From: CAVRJC01 sp963721435
GTDB taxonomy: Bacteria; Actinomycetota; Acidimicrobiia; IMCC26256; DASPTH01
Length of the DNA: 64,000 nt
NCBI GenBank assembly: GCA_963721435.1
Contig: CAVRJC010000004.1
Coordinates: 310,001-374,000 of the forward strand
Reading direction: 5' to 3'
In this document: in pieces, positions 26,047-32,755 of the stretch
Position numbering within the stretch: the first letter of the stretch is position 1
Layout: each line of letters begins with the position of its first letter
Made by a program: the position numbers and the translations under genes
The notes under the pieces: model-generated
What the model saw: only the letters and a program-made list of their open reading frames with translations
Database searches by the model: none
Told to the model about the DNA's origin: nothing

Positions 26047-28067
26047 AGGCCGTCCTCGGCTACAGCGCGGTCTTCGTCGGAGCCAGCGCGTGCGTCGTCG
26101 GCATCTGCGCGTTCATCGCCGGGTTGCGCACGAAGGACGCGCTGCTGCTGCGCATCGGGCGGCGGTGCATCTTCGTCGTCCTCGCCGCTGCACTGGTTGC
26201 CGCCGGCGCGATGGAGTGGGCACTGATCAGCCACGACTTCTCGCTCGAGTACGTCGCCAAGAACAACGCACGGGACACGCCGCTGCTGTTCAGCATCACC
26301 GGCCTGTGGGCGGCCCTCGAAGGCTCGATCCTGCTCTGGGCGGTGATCCTCGGTGGCTACCTCACGTTCGCCGCCCACCGGTTCCGCCGCCGCGCCGCCG
26401 ATCCGCTGGTGGCGATCGCGCTCACCATCGGCCTGGGCGTCGCGTTGTTCTTCTTCGCGCTCATGCTCGGGCCGGCCAACCCGTTCAACAAGCTCAGTTC
26501 GGTCCCCCTGAACGGGAGCGGGCCCAACCCGTTGCTCCAGAACCACATCCTGATGGCGTTCCACCCGCCGATCCTCTACATGGGGTACGTCGGGTTCACG
26601 GTGCCGTTCATGTTCGCGATGGCAGCGCTGATCACCGGTCGCTTCGGCGAGGGCTGGCTCACCGACACCCGGCGGGCGACGCTGATCGCCTGGGGCTTCC
26701 TCACCGTCGGCATCATCCTCGGTGCCTGGTGGAGCTACGAAGTGCTCGGGTGGGGCGGGTTCTGGGCCTGGGACCCGGTGGAGAACGCGTCGCTGCTGCC
26801 GTGGCTCACCGCGACCGCCTTCATCCACTCGGTGATCGTGCAGGAACGGCGCGGGATGCTGCGCGTGTGGAATCTGTCGCTCGTCATCGCGACGTTCTGC
26901 CTCACGATCCTGGGCACGTTCCTGACGCGGTCGGGCGTGATCGACAGCGTGCACGCGTTCACGGAGTCCGACATCGGCCCCTGGCTCCTCACGTTCCTTG
27001 CCGTCGTCGCGATCGCCGGTGTCGGGTTGATTGCGTGGCGCGGTGACGCGTTGCGCGCGCCGGGTCGCATCGACTCCGCGGTGTCGCGCGAGTCGGCGTT
27101 CCTCGCCAACAACCTGCTGTTCGCGTGCCTCGCGTTCGTGGTGCTGCTCGGCACGGTGTTCCCGCTCATCGCGGAAGCGCTGAACGGCACACGGCTCTCG
27201 GTCGGGGGCCCGTACTTCGACCGCATGACCACGCCGATCGGCCTCGCGCTGTTGTTCCTCATGGCGGCGGCACCCGCACTGCCGTGGCGCGCGACGAGTG
27301 GCGAAGTCGTACGCAACCGGTTGCTCGTCCCCGCGTGGATCGGCGCGGGCACGATGCTCGTCGCGGTCGTGCTCGGCGCGCGCGACATCGCGGAGGTGCT
27401 CGCGTACGGCCTTGGCGCGTTCGCCACTGCGGGCATCGTCCGTCAGTTCTACCTGGGAGTGCGTGGCCGCCGACGCGCGTTGGGGGAGTCGGGTCCGCAG
27501 GCCCTCGGGCGCGCGACGCGCTCGAATCCTCGCTTGTACGGAGGGCTCGTCGTGCACTTCGGCGTCGTGCTCATCGCGGTCGCGCTCGCGGCGTCGGCCG
27601 CGCACGGAGCGAGCGCGACGGTGCGCCTGCGGGTCGGGGAGTCGGCGACGGTGTCGGGCTACAAGTTCACCTACCTCGGTGCGAAGACGGCGCGCTCGGG
27701 GCAGAAGACGACGGTGTCGGCCGGCGTGCGGGTGCAGAAGGGCGACCGTGACCTGGGCGTGTACGCGCCGGCGGTCTCCACGTACCCGAACAGCACCGAA
27801 GGCATCGGCACCCCGTCGGTGCGCACCGGGCTGCGCGAAGACGTCTACCTCACGCTGGTGTCGTCGCCGAACCAACAGGGCCGCGTGACCCTCGGGATCC
27901 GCATCAACTCGATGATCGTCTGGCTGTGGATCGGAGGGGCGGTGATGGCGATCGGCACGGTGCTGGCGCTGTTGCCGAGCCTGCGTCGTCGCCCGCGGCC
28001 GGTCGCGGACGATCAGTCCGAGCCGGACGCGGAGCCCGACGCCGCGCTCGAGGAAGTGACCGCGTGA
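26043..28067 (+). CDS. ccmF: CcmF, cytochrome c heme lyase subunit
   Basis: 674 residues and about 14 helices, as usual for CcmF. The WWD signature is in WGGFWAWDPVENASLLPWLT. Other marks are LLFSITGLWAALEGSILLWA near the start, LQNHILMAFHPPILYMGYVG with a conserved His, and a large periplasmic loop near 550-640 (GYKFTYLGAKTARSGQKTTV). Together with CcmG/H it attaches heme from CcmE to apocytochrome c. GTG 26043 overlaps the ccmE stop; the TGA overlaps the ccmG GTG. Confidence 0.95.
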   Translation: MKAVLGYSAVFVGASACVVGICAFIAGLRTKDALLLRIGRRCIFVVLAAALVAAGAMEWALISHDFSLEYVAKNNARDTPLLFSITGLWAALEGSILLWAVILGGYLTFAAHRFRRRAADPLVAIALTIGLGVALFFFALMLGPANPFNKLSSVPLNGSGPNPLLQNHILMAFHPPILYMGYVGFTVPFMFAMAALITGRFGEGWLTDTRRATLIAWGFLTVGIILGAWWSYEVLGWGGFWAWDPVENASLLPWLTATAFIHSVIVQERRGMLRVWNLSLVIATFCLTILGTFLTRSGVIDSVHAFTESDIGPWLLTFLAVVAIAGVGLIAWRGDALRAPGRIDSAVSRESAFLANNLLFACLAFVVLLGTVFPLIAEALNGTRLSVGGPYFDRMTTPIGLALLFLMAAAPALPWRATSGEVVRNRLLVPAWIGAGTMLVAVVLGARDIAEVLAYGLGAFATAGIVRQFYLGVRGRRRALGESGPQALGRATRSNPRLYGGLVVHFGVVLIAVALAASAAHGASATVRLRVGESATVSGYKFTYLGAKTARSGQKTTVSAGVRVQKGDRDLGVYAPAVSTYPNSTEGIGTPSVRTGLREDVYLTLVSSPNQQGRVTLGIRINSMIVWLWIGGAVMAIGTVLALLPSLRRRPRPVADDQSEPDAEPDAALEEVTA

Positions 28068-28606
28068 AGCACGGCCTGCGGTGGGCGGCGCTCGCAGTCG
28101 GTGTGGTCGTGATCGTGTTCGCGGTGGTCCTCGCGCTCAACGTCGGCTCGGATCCGCAGAAGGACGCGCTCGAGAGCCAACTCCTCGGCAAGCAGGCGCC
28201 GACATTCACCGTGACCACGCTCGACGGCAAGCCGCTCACCGCGGCCGACGTCGCGGGTAAGTCCGTGCTCGTGAACTTCTGGAACTCGTGGTGCATCCCA
28301 TGCCAGACCGAGTTGCCCGCGCTCAAGAAGTTCTACGCCGCGCACGCAAACGACTCCGACTTCGTGATGGTCGGCATCGTGCGCCGCGACGACACGAAGA
28401 CGATTCGGGGGTTCGTGGCGGGCGAAGGCATCGACTGGACCATCGCGCTGGATCCGTCGAAGGAAGCTGCGCTCGACTTCGGGACGCGCGGCCAGCCGGA
28501 GACGTTCGCGATCTCCCCGAGCGGGCAGATCGTGGCGTACAAGCCCGGGCCGATGTCGATCGCCGAGCTCGAGGCGTTCCTGTCGCACGCGCGACAGGCG
28601 GGATGA
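28064..28606 (+). CDS. ccmG: CcmG/DsbE-type thiol-disulfide oxidoreductase
   Basis: A 180-residue thioredoxin-fold protein anchored by one N-terminal helix (WAALAVGVVVIVFAVVLALN). The active site is FWNSWCIPCQTELPALKKFY (C-x-x-C), followed by GQPETFAISPSGQIVAYKPG with the cis-proline region GQPETF. It keeps the apocytochrome CxxCH cysteines reduced before heme attachment. It starts at GTG 28064, overlapping the ccmF TGA; ccmH follows after 9 bases. Confidence 0.93.
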   Translation: MKHGLRWAALAVGVVVIVFAVVLALNVGSDPQKDALESQLLGKQAPTFTVTTLDGKPLTAADVAGKSVLVNFWNSWCIPCQTELPALKKFYAAHANDSDFVMVGIVRRDDTKTIRGFVAGEGIDWTIALDPSKEAALDFGTRGQPETFAISPSGQIVAYKPGPMSIAELEAFLSHARQAG

Positions 28607-28615
28607 TCGAGCCCG

Positions 28616-29071
28616 ATGATCAGACGGTGGGCGCCGTGGATCGCGCTGGCGGCGGTCGTCGCGGTGGTGCTCGCGATCACGCTGTGGCCGAGTGGTGCAC
28701 GCAGCGACGCCGAGCGCGCGCACGACCTCGAGGCGCAGATCAAGTGCCCCGAGTGCCAGGGCCTTTCGGTCGCCGACAGCCAGGCCACCACGTCGCAGGC
28801 GATCCGTGCCGACATCAAGCGGCGGATCGCGAAGGGCCAGAGTGACGCGCGGATCCGTCAGGTCTACGTCGACACGTACGGGTCGTCGATCCTGCTCGCG
28901 CCGCAGGGCTCCGGGCTCGGGCTCATCGTGTGGGTGCTTCCGGTGCTCGTGCTCGCGCTGGGCGCTGCCGGCATCGTGTTCGCGCTGGCGCGGAACCGGC
29001 GGGAGCCTCGTCTGCGTTCCACTGTGGCCGACGAGGAGCTGATCGCGCGCGAGCGCGGCGAGGAAGCATGA
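28616..29071 (+). CDS. ccmH: CcmH, apocytochrome thiol reductase subunit
   Basis: 151 residues. An N-terminal helix is followed by the signature IKCPECQGLSVADSQATTSQ, the counterpart of the L-R-C-x-x-C-Q-x-x-x-I-A-D-S motif, then IRADIKRRIAKGQSDARIRQ and a second helix (LIVWVLPVLVLALGAAGIVF). CcmH works with CcmG on the apocytochrome thiols. This is the short form without the fused TPR half, which is encoded next. Start ATG 28616; its TGA overlaps the next ATG. Confidence 0.93.
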   Translation: MIRRWAPWIALAAVVAVVLAITLWPSGARSDAERAHDLEAQIKCPECQGLSVADSQATTSQAIRADIKRRIAKGQSDARIRQVYVDTYGSSILLAPQGSGLGLIVWVLPVLVLALGAAGIVFALARNRREPRLRSTVADEELIARERGEEA

Positions 29072-29967
29072 GCACGAATCCGAAGAAGCCGAGGAAGCCC
29101 GACGCCGCCCGCCTTCCCGATGCCGAGCGCGAGCAGCTGGAGCAGGAGCGCGACTTCCTGCTCCGATCGCTCGACGACCTCGAGCTCGAGCACGAGAGCG
29201 GCGGGATCGACGACGAGTCGTACACCGAGCTGCACGACGACTACACCGCGCGCGCGGCAGCTGCGATCCGGGCGCTGCGCGACGGCGTCGACAACCGGCC
29301 GGCCCCGGCGCCGCCGGTGCCCACGAAGCGTCGCGTCGCGGTCATCGCCGCGGTGGTGGTGTTCGCGATCGTGGCCGGAGTTGCGTTGGCCGCGGCGCTC
29401 GGCGCGCGACTCCCGGGGCAGACCGCGTCGGGGAACTCGCAGGCGGCGAGCACGAAGGTCACCACGAAGGAGCTCAAGGCGCGGATCACCGAGCTGGAAG
29501 CGAAGGCGAACGCGGACCCGAACGACTATCAGACCCGCCTCGATCTCGCGCGGGCGTACGAGCAGAACAACGATCCCGTCAACGCGCTCAAGCAGTCCGA
29601 TGCGGCGATCAAGATCGATCCCAACCGGCCGGAGGCGCACGCCAACGCGGGACGGCTGCTGTACCTCTCGTCCCAGAGCGCGACGTCCGACAGCGACCGC
29701 AGCTCGCTCATCGCCAGTGCGAAGGCGGGCTTCGACACCGCAATTGCGGTCGGGCCGGACTATGCGGACACTTACTACTTCCGCGGCGTGCTCTACGCGT
29801 TGGCGCTGCGCGACTTCGCCCGGTCGCAGGTCGACCTCCAGAACTATCTCGTGCGCGCGCCGAACGGCCAGTGGTCGAATCCGGCGCGCACGTTGCTCAC
29901 GCAGGTCACGGAGGCGCTGACGCCGTCGACTACCGTCGTCCCTCCCGCCACGACCAAGAAGAAGTAG
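29068..29967 (+). CDS. CcmI-like TPR membrane protein
   Basis: A 299-residue protein. The N-terminal cytoplasmic part (EQERDFLLRSLDDLELEHES) resembles the conserved L-x-D-L-E-x-x-x-x-x-G-x-I motif of CcmI. It is followed by one membrane helix (VAVIAAVVVFAIVAGVALAA) and a periplasmic TPR region: YQTRLDLARAYEQNNDPVNA, LKQSDAAIKIDPNRPEAHAN and DTYYFRGVLYALALRDFARS. CcmI binds apocytochromes and delivers them to CcmF/H. It starts at ATG 29068, overlapping the ccmH stop. The tail is Thr/Lys-rich. Confidence 0.83.
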   Translation: MSTNPKKPRKPDAARLPDAEREQLEQERDFLLRSLDDLELEHESGGIDDESYTELHDDYTARAAAAIRALRDGVDNRPAPAPPVPTKRRVAVIAAVVVFAIVAGVALAAALGARLPGQTASGNSQAASTKVTTKELKARITELEAKANADPNDYQTRLDLARAYEQNNDPVNALKQSDAAIKIDPNRPEAHANAGRLLYLSSQSATSDSDRSSLIASAKAGFDTAIAVGPDYADTYYFRGVLYALALRDFARSQVDLQNYLVRAPNGQWSNPARTLLTQVTEALTPSTTVVPPATTKKK

Positions 29968-29976
29968 GAGCGCGCC

Positions 29977-30450
29977 ATGGCCCAGCCCCCCGCCACCGAG
30001 ATCGACGCCTCGAAGCTGTACCGCGCCACGGTCACCACCGACCGCGGGGTGATGGTCATGGACCTCGATCCCAAGCTCGCGCCGAACACGGTCAACAACT
30101 TCGTCGCGCTGGCGCGTCAGGGCTACTACGACGGCCTCACGTTCCACCGGGTGGTTCCCGACTTCGTGATCCAGGGCGGTTGCCCGGAAGGCAGCGGACG
30201 CGGCGGCCCCGGCTACAAGTTCGCCGACGAGCCGGTGAACGGTGAGTACACGCTGGGCGCGGTGGCGATGGCCAACGCGGGGAAGAACACGAACGGCAGC
30301 CAGTTCTTCGTCTGCATCGACGACTGCTCGCGCAAGCTCACCAAGGACTACAACCTCTTCGGGTACGTCGTCGACGGCATGGATGTCGCGCTGGCCACGC
30401 AAGTGGGCGACGTGATGCAGACGGTCGTCATCGAGGAGCGCGACGCCTGA
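29977..30450 (+). CDS. Peptidyl-prolyl cis-trans isomerase, cyclophilin type
   Basis: A 157-residue cyclophilin with the catalytic loop YYDGLTFHRVVPDFVIQGGC (Arg and Phe as in the family) and FADEPVNGEYTLGAVAMANA then NGSQFFVCIDDCSRKLTKDY. No signal peptide is visible, so it is probably cytoplasmic. It starts at ATG 29977, 9 bases after the CcmI-like stop, and is the last gene of the ccm operon, perhaps joined only by transcription. The TGA at 30448-30450 overlaps the first of two tandem repeats. Confidence 0.94.
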   Translation: MAQPPATEIDASKLYRATVTTDRGVMVMDLDPKLAPNTVNNFVALARQGYYDGLTFHRVVPDFVIQGGCPEGSGRGGPGYKFADEPVNGEYTLGAVAMANAGKNTNGSQFFVCIDDCSRKLTKDYNLFGYVVDGMDVALATQVGDVMQTVVIEERDA

Positions 30451-30496
30451 CTCCGTGTCTGAACGGAAGGCCGACTCCGTGTCCGAACGGAAGGCT
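30449..30496. repeat. Tandem pair of near-identical 24-mers
   Basis: Bases 30449-30472 and 30473-30496 are two abutting 24-base units sharing 22 of 24 positions (differences at unit positions 12 and 24). The core is GACTCCGTGTCYGAACGGAA. They fill the gap between the cyclophilin stop and the next gene. They may be an operator repeat or a simple duplication, and they also place GGAAGG stretches upstream of the next ATG. Confidence 0.85.
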
Positions 30497-30507
30497 GGCG
30501 TGATGCG

Positions 30508-31306
30508 ATGACCGACGCGGGGTACTTCGGCCCGAACTCAGTGGCGTGGCGGCTCCACTCCGATCCGGTCATGCTCGCGGGCGGGATGCGCGCGCTGCTC
30601 GTGCAGGCGCTCAACCCGCGCGCGATGGCCGCGGTGGACCAGTTCGGCAAGTTCCGAGAAGACCCCTGGGGCCGGCTCGAACGCACGAGCAACTTCGTCC
30701 TCGCGACCACGTTCGGCGATACCGCAACCGCGGACGCCGCGGCCGCGCGCGTGCGCTCGGTGCACTCGCGCATCTTCGGCGTCGACCCCTACACCGGCAC
30801 GGCGTACTCCGCCACCGATCCCGATCTGCTGCTTGTGGATCCACGCGGTGGAAGTGGAGTCGTTCGTCGTCGCGTACCGCGCCTACGCGGGGCACCTGTC
30901 GCGCGCCGACGCCGACCGCTACGTCGCGGAGATGGCTCGCGTCGCCGAGATGGTCGAGCTCCCACCGTCGATGGCCCCGCGTTCGATGGGCCAGCTCCAC
31001 GACTACCTGAATTCGGTCACGGGGCTCGCGGTCACACCGGCGGCACGCGACGGCCTGCGCACCGTGCTCGCCCCGCCGATGCCGTTGCTGCTCCGGCCCG
31101 CGTGGGCGATTCCGGCCACCGCCGCGATCGCGATCCTGCCCGGCTACGCGCGCCGCATGTACCGGATCCCGTGGTTCCCGCCCGCGACGATTCCCGTGCG
31201 CGCCGGCGTCTTCGGCCTCAGCCGAGTGTTGATCCGGGTACGCCCGCGTCACCCGATGGTGCGAGAGGCGCGAGAACGCGTGCAGGGTCCGCCCGCCGCC
31301 GCATGA
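30508..31306 (+). CDS. Oxygenase MpaB family protein (DUF2236), frame broken near 30831
   Basis: About 266 residues. The N-terminal half carries the DUF2236 start VAWRLHSDPVMLAGGMRALL, LVQALNPRAMAAVDQF and RIFGVDPYTGTAYSATDPDL. One extra base near 30831 shifts the frame, after which LLLWIHAVEVESFVVAYRAY and RYVAEMARVAEMVELPPSMA continue. The His residues in HSDP and WIHAVEVESF are those proposed to bind heme in relatives such as latex-clearing protein and MpaB. The substrate is unknown. It starts at ATG 30508 after the tandem repeats and overlaps the convergent TauE gene by 89 bases. Confidence 0.86.
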
Positions 31307-32150
31307 CCACGAAGGCAGTCACCGCGGCCGCGCCGAGCGCGACTCCCATCACGGTCGCGAGCGCTTCGTCGGGGACGTTGAGGAGCTTGAGTGCCGACAG
31401 CGTGAGCACCAGCACGAGAATGGGCCGGATCACCACGTCGGGTGCGCGCGACGAGACGTGCGCGCCGATGATCACGCCGGGGATGCTGCCGAGCAGCAAC
31501 GAGCCGGTGAGCGCGAGCTCGAACTCGCCCCAGATCAGGTGACCGATCGCGGCCGCCACGACGAGTGGCACTGCCTGCACGAGGTCGGTCCCGACCAGCT
31601 CCTTGCCCGAGAGCATCGGGTACAGGAGCATCAGCGCCACGATCATCAGCGAGCCTGATCCCACCGATGTCATGCCGACGATCAACCCGCCGAAGAAGCC
31701 GATCATGACCGTCGGGACGATGCGCACCGGCACCCGTGTGGCTGCGTCGCCTTCGACGTTGCCCTCGTGGCGGGCGGCGATCACCGCACGCATCACCATC
31801 GCCGACGCGGCGATGAGGAGCACCACACCCAGGATCACCTTGATGTTGGCGCCCACGCCGTCGCCGAGATGCGAGATCACGTACGAGCCCACGAGCGCGC
31901 CGGGTACAGAGCCCAGCGCGAGTGACTTCACGAGACCGGCATGCACCGTGCCCCGGCGGAAGTGGATCGTGCCGCCGATCGGCTTCATCACCACCGCGGC
32001 GACGAGATCGCTCGAGACCGCGGCCAACGGGGAGATCCCGAAGCCGAGGACCAGAATGGGGGTCATGAGCGCACCTCCGCCCATACCGGTGAGACCGACG
32101 ACCACGCCCACGATCAGTCCGGCGAGCGAGATCCAGAGGTCGATGTGCAC
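31218..32150 (-). CDS. Sulfite exporter TauE/SafE (TSUP) family permease
   Basis: A 310-residue membrane protein with eight or nine helices and the two TSUP repeats: VGVVVGLTGMGGGALMTPIL and GLIVGMTSVGSGSLMIVALM. It should export or import sulfite, sulfonates, thiosulfate or a similar small anion. A central loop is hydrophilic (RHEGNVEGDAATRVPVR). It starts at GTG 32150, divergent from an Rrf2 regulator across 59 AT-richer bases, so the regulator probably controls it. The last 29 codons overlap the convergent DUF2236 gene. Confidence 0.9.
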   Translation of the reverse strand: MHIDLWISLAGLIVGVVVGLTGMGGGALMTPILVLGFGISPLAAVSSDLVAAVVMKPIGGTIHFRRGTVHAGLVKSLALGSVPGALVGSYVISHLGDGVGANIKVILGVVLLIAASAMVMRAVIAARHEGNVEGDAATRVPVRIVPTVMIGFFGGLIVGMTSVGSGSLMIVALMLLYPMLSGKELVGTDLVQAVPLVVAAAIGHLIWGEFELALTGSLLLGSIPGVIIGAHVSSRAPDVVIRPILVLVLTLSALKLLNVPDEALATVMGVALGAAAVTAFVVMRRRADPARVLAPLAPSGDAGVPGSTLG

Positions 32151-32209
32151 GAGCCACTTCCATTCGCTACTAATACAACTGGTTCGATGAACAATAGCGC
32201 ACTTCTCTC
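32151..32209. promoter_or_regulatory. Divergent promoter/operator region between TauE and Rrf2 genes
   Basis: This 59-base stretch is clearly richer in A+T than its surroundings. It contains a short dyad GTTC-GAT-GAAC (32182-32192) and an outer inverted pair CGCTA (32165-32169) and TAGCG (32195-32199). It must hold the promoters for both genes and is the natural place for an Rrf2 operator. No -10/-35 pair can be assigned with confidence. Confidence 0.5.
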
Positions 32210-32665
32210 ATGAGGGTCACCGCGAAGGCCGACTACGCGGTGCGGGCGGTGGCGGAGCTGGCGGCGGCCGGCGACGAGTTCGTCAAGGCCGACGAGGTCG
32301 CGCGCCGCCAGGACATCCCGCGGCACTTCCTCGACAACATCCTCAGCGATCTCCGGCGGGCCGGGATCGTGGCTACGCAGCGGGGCGCGGAGGGCGGCTC
32401 CAAGCTCGCCCGTCCCGCGAAGGACGTCACCATCGCCGACGTCATGCGCGCCACCGAGGGCCCGCTCGCCGCGGTGCGCGACATCCGGCCGGAGCAACTC
32501 GTGTACGACGGCGCGGCCGAGAGCCTGCCGAAGGTGTGGGTCGCAGTGCGCGCTTCGTTGCGCAACGTGCTCGAGCGCGTCACCGTCGCCGACCTGGTGG
32601 CCGATCGCCTGCCGCGCTCCGTCGAGAAGCTGCTGGACGACCCCGAGGCCTGGAAGGTCCACTGA
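32210..32665 (+). CDS. Rrf2 family transcriptional regulator without cysteines
   Basis: A 151-residue Rrf2 winged-helix regulator: MRVTAKADYAVRAVAELAAA, then EVARRQDIPRHFLDNILSDL and RAGIVATQRGAEGGSKLARP with the conserved G-G wing, and DVTIADVMRATEGPL. The Fe-S-binding cysteines of IscR, NsrR and RsrR are missing; the protein has no Cys at all. It therefore resembles the CymR type, which senses sulfur status through a partner enzyme. The divergent TauE/TSUP gene makes a role in sulfur metabolism plausible (inference). Start ATG 32210. Confidence 0.92.
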   Translation: MRVTAKADYAVRAVAELAAAGDEFVKADEVARRQDIPRHFLDNILSDLRRAGIVATQRGAEGGSKLARPAKDVTIADVMRATEGPLAAVRDIRPEQLVYDGAAESLPKVWVAVRASLRNVLERVTVADLVADRLPRSVEKLLDDPEAWKVH

Positions 32666-32706
32666 CGCGGCGTAGCCTGCAACGGAGAGAGGTAGGCGCA
32701 CGAGAA

Positions 32707-32727
32707 GCCCGCAGCATCCGGTGCGGG
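32707..32727. other. Hairpin in the leader of the aconitase gene
   Basis: GCCCGCA (32707-32713) pairs perfectly with TGCGGGC (32722-32727 plus one base) around the loop GCATCCGG. It lies about 29 bases before the aconitase ATG at 32756, in the 90-base gap after the Rrf2 gene, and a GGGAG ribosome-binding site follows. No T-run follows, so a regulatory or stabilising hairpin is more likely than a terminator. Confidence 0.4.
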
Positions 32728-32755
32728 CACAGACGCAGACGCGGGAGATCGGATC

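Noticed and set aside
25977..27875. A 632-codon open frame antisense to ccmE/ccmF
   Set aside because: Composition (Arg, Asp, His-rich, no helices) is that of a shadow frame; CcmF on the plus strand is complete and typical.
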